From Hyphomicrobium sp. (lineage in GTDB: Bacteria; Pseudomonadota; Alphaproteobacteria; Rhizobiales; Hyphomicrobiaceae): DNA of 64,000 bases. The notes below the pieces were generated by a model. The model was given only the letters and a program-made list of their open reading frames with translations, was not told where the DNA came from and did no database searches. The position numbers and the translations under genes were made by a program. The DNA is taken from positions 95,434 through 159,433 of the forward strand of contig JABFRT010000023.1 of assembly GCA_013141015.1 (NCBI GenBank), read 5' to 3'. Positions 1 through 9,243 of this stretch are shown here, in pieces (position 1 is the stretch's first letter; each line of letters begins with the position of its first letter).

Positions 1-1362
1 ACCGGCGTTCTTGAAGGATCGACCTCGCAGTGCCCGCACTGCCAGGGCACGGGCATCATCCGCTCGACGGAGAGCATTGCACTTGCCGTTCTGCGCGGCC
101 TTGAGGATACCATCACGGCCGGTGCCAACACTGCGCTGATTGCAACCACGACCCCGACCGTTGCCCTCTATATCCTCAACTCCAAGCGCGCCTACGTGAC
201 CGACATGGAAGCGCGCCACGGCTATCCGGTCACAATCATCGGCAGCGACCGCATCCAAGGCGCTAACTTCACGGTTGAACGCGGTGCACCGTCGGCCCTG
301 CCATTGCACCGTCCGCAGCGCGCAGCAGTTAATATGGACTGGGGCTTTGAAGGCGAGGGCGAAGACGAAGCGCCAGCTTTCCAGAGCGCCGAGATTGAAC
401 ACGTCGGCGACGTCGAAGATGGCGACGAAGGTGGCGCGCCAGAGCGCTCAGGCCGCAGTGAAGGCCGGGCTGAGAGCCGGGGCGAAGGCGACGAAGACGG
501 CAACCGCAAGGGTGGACGCCGCCGCCGCCGCCGTGGCCGTGGACGCGGCCAACGCGGAGACGAAGGCGAACGCACGCAGGGCGCACGCCCAGTCCGTGGT
601 CCGGATCAAGCCTCCGGCTCCGGCGATGGCGATGGCGATGACGCGCACGACAACAACAATATCGAAGACATCGGCGGCGACGATGCCGAGGGTGACATCG
701 AGGACAATGGCGATAGCGTAGATCAGACGCAGCGTGCCGACCGGCCGGACGGTGCTCGCGGCGAAGCTGGTGATCGCCCAGGCCGCCGCCGCCGCCGTGG
801 ACGCCGCGGTGGACGCCGGGGCCGCGAAGGCAACGGCAGCGAAAATGGCAGTCGGGATTTGGCAGCACGCGGCGAAGCGCCAGATGATGCTGACACGCCT
901 GACCTCCCAGGCCTCGGCGAACAGCCGGATTTGGGCGCACCATCAAATGATGGCCTGGCGCCTGCGCGCGACCGTTCTGATGACCGGCCACCTCGCCGCA
1001 ACGGACATTCTGACCGCGCCCGCACAGATCGGATCTGGGATGTGCCGTCGGCAACCGCCGAACCGCGTGACCACGCCGGAACCGCAGCGGATCTAACGCC
1101 TCTCAGCGCGCCCGTGACTGTGACGAACCCGGAGCCAAAGGCCGAAGACCATCGTCCCGCGCCGCGCATTGCAACGGCCGGGGTGTCTGCTCCAACCGCT
1201 GTTGAAACGCAGCCCGCGCGGCCGCGCCATGAGGCCGGCTCAAGCGAACCGCGGATTGAGCGGGTCGTCGTGCGGCCTGATCAAAGCGAAAATCCTGGCG
1301 ACGACGCTCCAGCTCAGCCGCAGCGCAAAGGCTGGTGGCAACGCCGGTTTGGCAACGAGTAA
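1..1362 (+). CDS. rne: Ribonuclease E/G, C-terminal part (5' end outside window)
   Basis: Reading frame 1 is open from the first base to the TAA at 1360. The first visible residues contain CPHCQGTG (about residues 11-18), the zinc-link motif joining RNase E subunits into a tetramer, followed by the small domain that ends the catalytic half (ALYILNSKRAYV). After about residue 110 the protein becomes a low-complexity Glu/Asp/Gly tail with two Arg-rich patches (RKGGRRRRRRGRGRG and a similar one about 90 residues later), as expected for the RNA-binding and degradosome scaffold of alphaproteobacterial RNase E. The enzyme cuts single-stranded AU-rich RNA in mRNA decay and rRNA processing. A strong terminator follows. 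Identity is near certain; only the catalytic N-terminal half is missing. Confidence 0.93.
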   Translation, partial: TGVLEGSTSQCPHCQGTGIIRSTESIALAVLRGLEDTITAGANTALIATTTPTVALYILNSKRAYVTDMEARHGYPVTIIGSDRIQGANFTVERGAPSALPLHRPQRAAVNMDWGFEGEGEDEAPAFQSAEIEHVGDVEDGDEGGAPERSGRSEGRAESRGEGDEDGNRKGGRRRRRRGRGRGQRGDEGERTQGARPVRGPDQASGSGDGDGDDAHDNNNIEDIGGDDAEGDIEDNGDSVDQTQRADRPDGARGEAGDRPGRRRRRGRRGGRRGREGNGSENGSRDLAARGEAPDDADTPDLPGLGEQPDLGAPSNDGLAPARDRSDDRPPRRNGHSDRARTDRIWDVPSATAEPRDHAGTAADLTPLSAPVTVTNPEPKAEDHRPAPRIATAGVSAPTAVETQPARPRHEAGSSEPRIERVVVRPDQSENPGDDAPAQPQRKGWWQRRFGNE

Positions 1363-1384
1363 CGACCAGGTTTGATCGAAGCAC

Positions 1385-1427
1385 CGGCCGCAGACAGCAC
1401 TCATTGCCTGTCTGCGGCCGTTTTTTT
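1385..1427 (+). terminator. Rho-independent terminator of rne
   Basis: A perfect 13-bp GC-rich stem (1385-1397 with 1408-1420) encloses a 10-base loop and is followed by seven T. It starts 22 bases after the rne stop codon. Confidence 0.9.
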
Positions 1428-1548
1428 GTGACCCCGGGCGGCAGGCAGCCGGCGGAGACAGCGGCCTGCGTCGCAATTGCCTGCAGGAATCCGTTGGAAT
1501 TCCGGGACGAGCGGCTTTCTCTCGGCCCGACTTAGGCTATAAGCCGGG

Positions 1549-1566
1549 CTGTCACAAAAGTGTCAC
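1549..1566 (+). promoter_or_regulatory. Pho box (PhoB binding site) upstream of the DUF47-pit operon
   Basis: Two 7-base direct repeats, CTGTCAC (1549-1555) and GTGTCAC (1560-1566), are separated by AAAA, giving the 11-base period of a Pho box (consensus CTGTCAT, 4 bases, CTGTCAT). The site ends 45 bases before the start codon of the DUF47 gene. In Sinorhizobium meliloti the homologous orfA-pit operon is repressed by PhoB under phosphate starvation; the same control is inferred here. Confidence 0.75.
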
Positions 1567-1611
1567 AAGACACGCTGGTAGCGATGCGCGCCACGCCCGG
1601 GAGAGAACACC

Positions 1612-2265
1612 ATGAATAGCGGTCCAGGAGCATTGGCGCGGTTGTTCGGCGCCTCACACAATGATCGTTTTGCAAACCTGCTGAGCCAGCTTGCTGATAT
1701 CGGCGTCGCCTGCGCCGCTCACTTCCGTACCACCAACGGCCAAGACGTTCCCGGCATCGTTGCTTATGAGCGGCAAGCCGACAAGATCGTCGATGAGATT
1801 CACGAGCTGCTCGATAATTCCTTCATCATGCGCTTCGACATACCGGATGCCATGAAACTGACCGACGAAGTCGACGACGTGATCGATGGCATGCGCCAAG
1901 CCGCATCCCACATCGATATCTACAAACCCTTTCTGACCACGCTCCGGCCAGAGGCGATGGAATTAATTGTTGCAGGCGAGCGGGCCATCATGGCGCTACG
2001 CGACTTGGTGCGCATGCTCGGCGAGCCGCGCCTATCTCTGCAGCGCGTGCGCGATCTGGCGCGCGCCATCAACGACGCGGAATCTGACGCCGACAAAATC
2101 ATGTCACGCGCCGAACGCGGCCTTGTGCAGGAATTCTCGGCCAGCAATGCCAACCGGCTCGAATTCATTGCGCTCGATAAGCTCTATCAAATGCTTGAAG
2201 AAATGACCGATGACGCCAAGCGGTGCGGCAAGCTGGTTGTCTCGCTCGCCCGTAAGGAAGCCTAA
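1612..2265 (+). CDS. DUF47 (PhoU-like) Pit accessory protein
   Basis: A 217-residue, mostly alpha-helical protein of the DUF47/PhoU-like family, the usual partner of low-affinity phosphate transporters of the Pit type. Family traits visible are the N-terminal segment LSQLADIGVACAAHF, the acidic helix EVDDVIDGM and the C-terminal EMTDDAKRCGKLVVSLARKE. The start at 1612 follows a GGGAGAG ribosome site. Its TAA is immediately followed by the ATG of pit, so the two genes are translated from one message. The family is thought to modulate transporter activity in the cytoplasm; the mechanism is not established. The Pho box upstream ties it to phosphate status. Confidence 0.88.
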   Translation: MNSGPGALARLFGASHNDRFANLLSQLADIGVACAAHFRTTNGQDVPGIVAYERQADKIVDEIHELLDNSFIMRFDIPDAMKLTDEVDDVIDGMRQAASHIDIYKPFLTTLRPEAMELIVAGERAIMALRDLVRMLGEPRLSLQRVRDLARAINDAESDADKIMSRAERGLVQEFSASNANRLEFIALDKLYQMLEEMTDDAKRCGKLVVSLARKEA

Positions 2266-3258
2266 ATGAGCGCTCTCTCTCTGGCACTCATCCTCGCTCT
2301 CACGACCGTCCTGATCGCCGAATTCGTCAACGGCTGGACCGACGCGCCGAATGCTATCGCGACGGTGGTGGCAACGGGTGTAATGTCCCCGCGCAGCGCC
2401 ATTCTGATGGCCGTGATCATGAATACCATCGGCGCAATGTCTGGAACCGCAGTTGCAAAGACCGTGGGACAGGGCATCGTCGTGCCGGCCGTTCTGACAC
2501 TGCCGGCCATTACAGCTGCCATGCTTAGTATTATCGCCTGGGGCACATTCGCGGCCCGCGTCGGTATGCCGGTTAGTAAATCGCACGCGTTGCTTGCGGG
2601 CCTGGCGGGCGCCGGCTTTGCGGGCGGCGGGTGGGGCGCGCTGCAGTGGACCGGATGGCAGAAAGTCTTCACGGGCATGGCCATGTCGATCGGTCTTGGC
2701 GCCATTGCCGCGTTGATACTCGGCCTGATCGTGATCCGCGTGGCAGGCGCCACCAAGCCTGGCCGGTCAAAGCCGTTGTTCGACCGTTTGTCGATTTTGT
2801 CGGCCTGCTTCATGGCCTTCAATCACGGCCTCAACGACGGCCAGAAATTCATGGGCGTGTTTGCCATGACACTCTTTGCCGGCGGCGCCATTGAAAAATT
2901 CGAAATCGACTATTGGGTGATTGTGATTTGCGCCCTCACAATGGGCATCGGCACGTCGGCCGGTGGATGGCGGATCATCAAAACTGTCGGCGCTAAGATG
3001 ACCAAACTTCAGTCGTGGCAGGGATTTGCCGCACAAACGGCGGCTGGTTTTACAATTTTTGGCGCGTCTGCCTACGGTATCCCGCTCTCGACGACCCACA
3101 CCATTACCAGCGGCATTGTCGGTGCTGCTGCCAGCCGCCGGTTCTCAGAAGTCCGGTGGGGCGTGTTACGCCGGATCGTGCTCGCTTGGATTGTCACATT
3201 TCCGGTTTGCGCCGTGGTTGCCTATTTCGCGGCACTGGCGGCCAACGCGTTCTTCTAA
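2266..3258 (+). CDS. pit: Low-affinity inorganic phosphate transporter, PiT family
   Basis: A 330-residue integral membrane protein with about nine to ten hydrophobic segments. The PiT signature occurs twice as an internal duplication: GWTDAPNAIATVV near the N terminus and FNHGLNDGQKFMGVF in the middle. The motif GIPLSTTHTITSGI near residue 272 is also diagnostic. The protein imports metal-phosphate complexes with protons. The start codon abuts the stop of the DUF47 gene. At about 330 residues it resembles the short rhizobial Pit proteins rather than the near-500-residue E. coli PitA, which carries a large cytoplasmic loop. Confidence 0.93.
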   Translation: MSALSLALILALTTVLIAEFVNGWTDAPNAIATVVATGVMSPRSAILMAVIMNTIGAMSGTAVAKTVGQGIVVPAVLTLPAITAAMLSIIAWGTFAARVGMPVSKSHALLAGLAGAGFAGGGWGALQWTGWQKVFTGMAMSIGLGAIAALILGLIVIRVAGATKPGRSKPLFDRLSILSACFMAFNHGLNDGQKFMGVFAMTLFAGGAIEKFEIDYWVIVICALTMGIGTSAGGWRIIKTVGAKMTKLQSWQGFAAQTAAGFTIFGASAYGIPLSTTHTITSGIVGAAASRRFSEVRWGVLRRIVLAWIVTFPVCAVVAYFAALAANAFF

Positions 3259-3469
3259 GCCCCGGGGATGAGATTGCTCCTTTGCCAATGGCGGGCGGCA
3301 TGTCCCGCATGACCGCAAGTTAACTTGCGCGCGCCGGTCTGCGCCGTATTTTTGGCCGGTTGTTCCGGCTGGTGATCGTCACACCGGGCTCATCAGTTGA
3401 TGTTTTGAGCCGTTTCCGGCTAGGGTCGCGGCGCGATCCACCAAGATGCTCAGACGTAAAGGAAAGCGG

Positions 3470-4903
3470 ATGCTGAGGACACGCAAGGGCGGGCGCTCTG
3501 CCATGCGAATTGCAAAAGGGTCCGTATGCGGGTCCGCGGGCAAGTCCGCGGGATTGGCGCTGATCGCCGTGATCATCGGGGCGGCGCAGATTTCGCCGGC
3601 GGTGGCCCAGGGCCTGCCGCTCATTCGCGACAGTGAAATAGAGGCGCTGCTGACAGACTACGCCAAACCGATTTTTCGCGCCGCTGGCCTTGGTTCAGGC
3701 CGCGTGACCGTGCGTATCGTGCGCAACGAGGCATTCAACGCCTTTGTGCTCGATGGCAGCAACGTGTTCATGCACACCGGCACACTGATGCAGTCCAATT
3801 CACCCAACGAGGTGATCGGTGTGATCGCCCACGAATCCGGGCACATCGCTGGCGGGCATATGGCAGCCTTGCGGGCGCGCATCGCCAAGGACCAAACACG
3901 CGCCCTGCTCACCCAGATTATCGGCATCGGCGCGATGATTGCGGGCGGAGTCGCAGGTGGTGATTCAGGCCGAGAAACACTGGCTGGCGGACAAGCCGTG
4001 ATGCAGGGCGGCCAGGATGTGATCATGCGCGGACTGTTGTCCGAACGCCGCTCACAAGAATCAGCCGCCGATCAGGCCGGCCTTAAATACCTGAACGCGA
4101 CCAAGCAATCAGGCCAAGGCATGCTGACGACGTTTGAGCGCTTTCAGCAGCAAGAATACGTGTCCGACCAATATAAAGATCCGTTCGTGCGCAGCCACCC
4201 GGTCGCAACCGATCGCTTGGCCCGGCTGCGTGATTTGATCTCCACCAGCCCCTACATCGGACAGGCAGATCCCCCGGCCCTGCAACTGCGCCACGATCTG
4301 ATGCGCGCCAAGCTCGCTGGATATCTTGATCGCCCGAGCACCGTTTTCAATCGCTATGGACCGGCCGACAAATCGCTGCCGGCCCGATATGCGCGCGCCA
4401 TCGCCCGCTTTTTCCAGGGCGGCAGCGGGGCGCTTGAAGCGTCAATTGCCGAGGTCGATGCGCTGATCAAGGAAAACCCGGCGAATGCCTACTTCTGGGA
4501 AGTGAAGGGCGATATTCTGATGCGCTCGGGAAAAATGAAAGAGGCCGTTCCTCAATTGCGTCAGGCTTTGAAATTGGCGCCGGAAAGCCCGTTGATGCGG
4601 GTGCAGTTGGCGACCGCACTGCAAAACACCAATCAACCGGAGACGCTGAACGAATCCGTTGAACTTTTGCGTAAAGCGCTGATCGAGGATCAAAACCCGC
4701 AAGCCTTCCGGATGTTAGCGAACGCCTACTACAAGCAGGGCAAAGGCCCGGAGGCCGATGCCATGACGGCGCAAGCCTACTTCCTTGAAGGCGACGTCAA
4801 GCAGTCGCAAATCTTCGCCCGTCGCGCCCAGCCGAAACTGCGGCAAGGCTCGCCGGAGTGGATCAAGAACGACGACATCATCAATTTCAAGCCGCAAACC
4901 TAG
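3470..4903 (+). CDS. Periplasmic M48 family metalloprotease with C-terminal TPR repeats (BepA/YfgC-like)
   Basis: The start at 3470 is chosen because AAAGGA lies 6-7 bases upstream; an in-frame ATG at 3446 lacks this. The N terminus carries a long export signal ending near AVAQG. The zinc site is VIAHESGHIAGGH (HExxH); a downstream glutamate in RRSQESAADQAGL supplies the third ligand. The C-terminal third contains TPR-like helices (for example AYFWEVKGDILMRSGKMKEAV). Relatives such as E. coli BepA act as protease and chaperone for outer-membrane protein assembly; that role is inferred from domain layout. A DsbA-like thiol protein follows after 52 bases, which fits a shared job in periplasmic protein quality control. 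Confidence 0.88.
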   Translation: MLRTRKGGRSAMRIAKGSVCGSAGKSAGLALIAVIIGAAQISPAVAQGLPLIRDSEIEALLTDYAKPIFRAAGLGSGRVTVRIVRNEAFNAFVLDGSNVFMHTGTLMQSNSPNEVIGVIAHESGHIAGGHMAALRARIAKDQTRALLTQIIGIGAMIAGGVAGGDSGRETLAGGQAVMQGGQDVIMRGLLSERRSQESAADQAGLKYLNATKQSGQGMLTTFERFQQQEYVSDQYKDPFVRSHPVATDRLARLRDLISTSPYIGQADPPALQLRHDLMRAKLAGYLDRPSTVFNRYGPADKSLPARYARAIARFFQGGSGALEASIAEVDALIKENPANAYFWEVKGDILMRSGKMKEAVPQLRQALKLAPESPLMRVQLATALQNTNQPETLNESVELLRKALIEDQNPQAFRMLANAYYKQGKGPEADAMTAQAYFLEGDVKQSQIFARRAQPKLRQGSPEWIKNDDIINFKPQT

Positions 4904-4955
4904 CGGCACGCCTGCCCGACATCGCAATTCATCAAACACAAAAGAGAAACGCAAA

Positions 4956-5777
4956 ATGTCCCTTCAAATCCGGTTTTGGTCGATGTCAGCCCGCCTCCCA
5001 CTTGGCCGTGCCGCGCTATGCGCCGTTATTGCTGCAAGCGCTGCCGCAATCACGAGCCTGCCAACGGCCTCGCGCGCCGAAGGACCGGCAGCGTTTTCTG
5101 ACGATCAGAAGAAGGTCATCGGCGAAATCGTCAAAGACTACCTGATGAAAAATCCCGAAGTTCTGGTCGATGTTCAAACCGCGCTTGAAGCCAAGCTCGA
5201 AAAGGAGCAGTCGGAAAAGCTCAAGTCGTTCATGGCTGACAATGCCAAGGACATTTACCGCAATCCAGAAAGCCCGGTTGCAGGAGATCCCAACGGCGAC
5301 ATTACGGTCGTCGAGTTCTTCGATTACAACTGCGGCTACTGCAAGCGCGGGCTGACGGAAGTGCAAAAGCTGATCAACAGCGACAAGAAAGTGCGCTTCG
5401 TGTTCAAGGAACTGCCGATCCTCTCGAAGGGCTCTGAGGAAACCGCACGCGCCGCGCTCGCTGCCAAGCGTCAGGGAAAATACTGGGAATTCCACCAGGC
5501 GATGCTCAGCATCAAGGGGCAAGCCAACGAAGCCGCATCGCTGAAAGCAGCAGAGGCGCTTTCCCTCGACATGGCCAAATTCAAGGCCGATATGGCCAGT
5601 GATGGGGTCAAAAATGAACTCGAAAGCATGAAGACGCTGGCCAAAAAAATGGGCATCAACGGCACGCCGCACTTCCTGGTTGGCGATAAGGCGATCCCTG
5701 GCGCGCCGGACGACCTGCACGTCCAGCTTGAGGAACTCGTGGCCGGTTTCCGCAAGTCGGGCTGCAAAACCTGTTAA
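4956..5777 (+). CDS. Periplasmic DsbA-family thiol oxidoreductase (Com1/ScsC-like)
   Basis: The open frame begins at 4785, inside the M48 gene, but the start is set at 4956 (MSLQIRF), preceded by AGAGAAA and followed by a signal peptide ending near ASRAEG. The mature protein has an N-terminal helical stretch with EVLVDVQTALEAK, as in ScsC/Com1 proteins where it mediates trimer formation. A thioredoxin fold of the DsbA class follows, with active site CGYC in FFDYNCGYCKRG and the cis-proline loop NGTPHFLVG. It probably oxidises or isomerises disulfides in the periplasm. Which activity dominates cannot be told from sequence, since both oxidases and isomerases share this layout. Confidence 0.87.
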   Translation: MSLQIRFWSMSARLPLGRAALCAVIAASAAAITSLPTASRAEGPAAFSDDQKKVIGEIVKDYLMKNPEVLVDVQTALEAKLEKEQSEKLKSFMADNAKDIYRNPESPVAGDPNGDITVVEFFDYNCGYCKRGLTEVQKLINSDKKVRFVFKELPILSKGSEETARAALAAKRQGKYWEFHQAMLSIKGQANEAASLKAAEALSLDMAKFKADMASDGVKNELESMKTLAKKMGINGTPHFLVGDKAIPGAPDDLHVQLEELVAGFRKSGCKTC

Positions 5778-5962
5778 GCCGCTGCGAGGCAACCGGCGCA
5801 ACCAATTTTAGCGAATTTAATCAAGCCGTTAGCGGTGTCCACTGCCGCTGCCGGCTGCGCGCTGCTGCGCACTTTGCGGCGCCCGAGAAAGCTGGTAGAC
5901 CCAAGGTCCTTTTCCCGTTTCGGTGGTAATCAGCGGCCGGACAACAGGACTTTCTTTGCCCG

Positions 5963-6415
5963 ATGACACAGCTCATCTACGTTCTCAACGGCCCGAACCT
6001 GAACATGCTGGGCCTACGTGAACCGGCGATCTATGGCCGGGACACGCTAGACGACATTAAAGCCCGCTGCGCGGCCGCAGCGAAAGCGCATGGCCTCGTC
6101 ACGGATTTCCGCCAGTCGAACCTCGAGGGTGAACTGGTCGGCTGGATCCAGGAAGCCCGCGCCAAGGCCCAGGGCATCATTCTCAATGCGGGTGGATACA
6201 CGCACACCTCGGTCGCCATTCTCGACGCGCTGCAAGCCGCCGAATTGCCGGTGATCGAAGTCCACCTGTCCAACATTTTCCGCCGTGACCAGTTCCGCCA
6301 GCATTCCTACATTTCGCTGGCCGCAACCGGCGTCATCTGCGGACTGGGGGCCAAGGGTTACGAATTGGCACTTGATGCGATGGCCGGGTTGCTCAAAGCC
6401 AAGACAGCGGTTTGA
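5963..6415 (+). CDS. aroQ: Type II 3-dehydroquinate dehydratase
   Basis: A 150-residue protein, the standard length for type II dehydroquinase, which makes 3-dehydroshikimate in the shikimate pathway. Diagnostic segments are [11 protein letters not shown] at the N terminus, the flexible-loop REPAIYG with the catalytic tyrosine, [12 protein letters not shown], and [11 protein letters not shown] with the catalytic histidine. It lies just upstream of accB-accC, an arrangement common in rhizobia. Cytoplasmic dodecamer in characterised homologues. Confidence 0.95.
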   Translation: MTQLIYVLNGPNLNMLGLREPAIYGRDTLDDIKARCAAAAKAHGLVTDFRQSNLEGELVGWIQEARAKAQGIILNAGGYTHTSVAILDALQAAELPVIEVHLSNIFRRDQFRQHSYISLAATGVICGLGAKGYELALDAMAGLLKAKTAV

Positions 6416-6476
6416 AGTATTAGAAAAATTGCGGCACGCGCCGCACCACGCAATCATAGATAGGGACATTCAAGAC

Positions 6477-6965
6477 ATGACGGCGAAGGATCAAGGGGCG
6501 AAGACAGCGAGTGCCGAGGGCCAGCTGATCCGCGAATTGGCGGAACTCCTCAACGATACCGGTCTTTCCGAAATCGAGATTGAGAAAAGCGGTCTCAAAA
6601 TTCGCGTTGCCAAAAAACTCAAGGTAACGAGCGCTGTTCCAGTCCAATACGCGCCAGCACCCGTAGCGCACGCGCCCCTACATGATGCCAAGCCGCCCGC
6701 TGCACCGGCAGCGGCTGACCCCGCAAAACACCCTGGCGCCGTCAAGTCACCGATGGTCGGCACAGCCTACCGTTCGCCGGAACCTGGTGCGGCTATGTTC
6801 TGTGAGGTCGGCTCGAAAGTGAACGCGGGCGACACGCTGCTGATCATCGAAGCCATGAAGACCATGAACCAGATCCCGGCGCCGCGTTCCGGTACAGTCA
6901 CGGCCATTCTGTTCGAAAATGCCCAGCCGGTTGAATACGGCGAACCCCTGATCGTCATAGAATAA
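6477..6965 (+). CDS. accB: Acetyl-CoA carboxylase biotin carboxyl carrier protein
   Basis: The start at 6477 (MTAKDQGAK) is preferred over the longer open frame from 6285, which overlaps aroQ. The protein has 162 residues. An N-terminal helical domain ([16 protein letters not shown]) and a Pro/Ala linker precede the biotinyl domain. The biotin-acceptor lysine is in [10 protein letters not shown]; the usual motif reads AMKM, so the residue after the lysine is threonine. BCCP carries carboxybiotin between AccC and the carboxyltransferase in the first step of fatty acid synthesis. accC follows 52 bases downstream, almost certainly in one operon. Confidence 0.93.
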   Translation: MTAKDQGAKTASAEGQLIRELAELLNDTGLSEIEIEKSGLKIRVAKKLKVTSAVPVQYAPAPVAHAPLHDAKPPAAPAAADPAKHPGAVKSPMVGTAYRSPEPGAAMFCEVGSKVNAGDTLLIIEAMKTMNQIPAPRSGTVTAILFENAQPVEYGEPLIVIE

Positions 6966-7017
6966 TCCGCGCGCCCTCGAGCCGTCACTGAGCGAAGTAC
7001 CTGGAGAGCCGCCCTCA

Positions 7018-8358
7018 ATGTTCGACAAAATTCTGATCGCCAACCGGGGAGAGATCGCGCTGCGCATTCAGCGCGCCTGCCGGGAACTCGGCATCGCCAC
7101 CGTGGCGGTTCATTCAACCGCTGACGCCGATGCCATGCACGTGCGTCTGGCTGACGAAAGCGTGTGCATCGGCCCGCCCGCCGCGCGCGACAGCTATCTC
7201 AACATTCCGGCATTGGTGACAGCCTGCGAAATCACCGGCGCCGACGCCGTCCATCCCGGCTACGGCTTCCTGTCTGAAAATGCCCGCTTTGCCGAAATCC
7301 TCGAAGAACACAAGATTACCTTCATCGGCCCAACATCCGAACACATCCGGATCATGGGCGATAAGATCGAGGCCAAGGAAACCGCGCGCAAGCTCGGCAT
7401 TCCGTGCGTGCCGGGATCAGCTGGCGCTGTGACCAGCGAAGCCGAGGCGATGAAGGTCGCCAAGGAGATGGGCTTTCCGGTGCTGATCAAAGCCGCAGCA
7501 GGCGGCGGCGGACGCGGCATGAAAGTCGCGACGAGTGCCGCTGATCTCGGCGTAGCACTAGCGACCGCGCGTTCGGAAGCCAAAGCCGCGTTCAACGACG
7601 ATAGCGTCTATATCGAAAAATACCTGCAGAAGCCACGCCACATCGAAATTCAGGTGTTTGGAGACGGCAAAGGCAACGCTGTTCATCTTGGCGAACGTGA
7701 CTGCTCGCTGCAGCGCCGCCACCAGAAGGTGCTGGAAGAAAGCCCCTCGCCCGCCCTCAACGCTGCCCAGCGCAAGAAAATCGGCGAGACCGTTGCGGCC
7801 GCAATGCGCAAGATCAAGTATCGCGGCGCTGGCACTGTCGAGTTCTTGTACGAGGACGGCGAATTCTATTTTATTGAAATGAACACCCGTTTGCAGGTCG
7901 AACATCCGGTCACCGAAATGGTCACGGGCGTCGATCTGGTGCTGGAACAGATCCGCGTTGCCTCGGGCGCCGGCCTTAGCTTTACGCAAGAAGACATCGT
8001 GATGAACGGCCATGCCATCGAGTGCCGCATCAACGCTGAAAACGCCAAGACTTTCCGCCCCTCGCCTGGCCAAATCACCTATTGGCACCCGCCGGGCGGG
8101 CTTGGCGTGCGCGTCGACAGCGGCGTCTACCAGGGCTACCGCATCCCGCCGTATTACGATAGCTTGATCGGCAAGCTTATTGTGACCGGCAAAACGCGCA
8201 ATGACTGCCTGATGCGGCTGAGGCGAGCCCTGTCGGAATTCGTGATCGACGGCATAGAGACTACGATTCCGCTGTTCCAGGATCTTGTGAAACAGCCTGA
8301 TATCGTCAATGGTGACTATGATATTCACTGGCTCGAGAAGCATCTCGGGATGAAATAG
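7018..8358 (+). CDS. accC: Acetyl-CoA carboxylase, biotin carboxylase subunit
   Basis: 446 residues, the normal length. The N terminus FDKILIANRGEIALR is typical of biotin carboxylases. The ATP-grasp domain has the glycine-rich loop AAAGGGGRGMKV, the metal-binding segment FIEMNTRLQVEHPVTE and the HQKVLEESPSP loop. It uses ATP and bicarbonate to carboxylate the biotin on AccB. It lies in an operon with accB; an SD-like GGAGAG lies upstream of the ATG. Confidence 0.97.
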   Translation: MFDKILIANRGEIALRIQRACRELGIATVAVHSTADADAMHVRLADESVCIGPPAARDSYLNIPALVTACEITGADAVHPGYGFLSENARFAEILEEHKITFIGPTSEHIRIMGDKIEAKETARKLGIPCVPGSAGAVTSEAEAMKVAKEMGFPVLIKAAAGGGGRGMKVATSAADLGVALATARSEAKAAFNDDSVYIEKYLQKPRHIEIQVFGDGKGNAVHLGERDCSLQRRHQKVLEESPSPALNAAQRKKIGETVAAAMRKIKYRGAGTVEFLYEDGEFYFIEMNTRLQVEHPVTEMVTGVDLVLEQIRVASGAGLSFTQEDIVMNGHAIECRINAENAKTFRPSPGQITYWHPPGGLGVRVDSGVYQGYRIPPYYDSLIGKLIVTGKTRNDCLMRLRRALSEFVIDGIETTIPLFQDLVKQPDIVNGDYDIHWLEKHLGMK

Positions 8359-8420
8359 GCCAAATTGTCCGGCGCGGCATTTTCCGCGCGCGTTCAAAAG
8401 TGCGGGTGTAACCTAAGACG

Positions 8421-9101
8421 ATGGCGTCGCGCGACGATCCGATGGTCGAGATCACGCCGCAGGTGTTGCTGAAGGCGTACAGCTGCGGGATCTTTCCGAT
8501 GGCCGAGAGCGCGGACGACCCGGCGCTGTATTGGATCGAGCCGCAGCACCGCGGTGTGCTGCCACTCGACGGTGTTCACTTTCCCCGCCGGCTTCTGCGC
8601 ACCGTGCGGACGACGCCGCTAACCGTCAAAATCGATAGCGACTATGACGGCGTCATTGATGGCTGCTCGGCGCCGCGTCCGGGCCGGACAACGACGTGGA
8701 TCAACAAGCGAATCCGCAACCTTTATCGCGAGCTGTTCGAGCGTGGCGCGTGCCACACGGTTGAAGTGTGGAATGGCGGCCAGATGGTCGGCGGACTATA
8801 CGGCGTCGCGCTGAAAGGCGCGTTCTTCGGCGAGAGCATGTTTTCAATCGAACGCGATGCCTCGAAAATCGCACTCGTTCATCTGGTTGCGCGCCTGATC
8901 GCCGGCGGGTTCGTGCTGCTGGATACGCAATTCACCACCGATCATTTGAAACAATTCGGCACCATCGAGCTGGAACGTGACGATTTTCACGTTGAGCTTG
9001 AGAAGGCCCTTAGCGTCAGCGGCCGCTTCACCGCGCTGGCCGCAGACGCCAGCGGCAGCGACGTGGTGGCGCTGATTACGCGCAACGCATCACCAGCTTG
9101 A
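8421..9101 (+). CDS. aat: Leucyl/phenylalanyl-tRNA-protein transferase
   Basis: 226 residues. Family hallmarks are YSCGIFPMAES, YWIEPQHRGVLPLD, GGLYGVALKGAFFGESMFS and the C-terminal LLDTQFTTDHLKQFG. The enzyme moves Leu or Phe from tRNA to N-terminal Arg/Lys of proteins, marking them for ClpAP through ClpS (N-end rule). Position next to accC is common in rhizobial genomes. A second in-frame ATG seven codons downstream could be the real start; the first is kept because it gives the usual length. Confidence 0.95.
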   Translation: MASRDDPMVEITPQVLLKAYSCGIFPMAESADDPALYWIEPQHRGVLPLDGVHFPRRLLRTVRTTPLTVKIDSDYDGVIDGCSAPRPGRTTTWINKRIRNLYRELFERGACHTVEVWNGGQMVGGLYGVALKGAFFGESMFSIERDASKIALVHLVARLIAGGFVLLDTQFTTDHLKQFGTIELERDDFHVELEKALSVSGRFTALAADASGSDVVALITRNASPA

Positions 9102-9243
9102 ATTGCAGCTGACGTGCGCGCGGGCCTTGTTACCTAAGGAACAGCGGCTGGGGCCAGATCCTGTCAGCGTTGCCACCTTCGGACAGCAAACCCGCTGGTC
9201 CGGGCGTGAGGACACCGCTTCGCGCAATTCAGGAGTACAGCTT

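Noticed and set aside
329..1054. 241-codon - strand ORF opposite rne
   Set aside because: His/Arg/Cys-rich shadow of the low-complexity RNase E tail.
3314..3329. 16-bp perfect palindrome CGCAAGTTAACTTGCG after pit
   Set aside because: Has no loop or T tract for a terminator and no known operator match; single occurrence.
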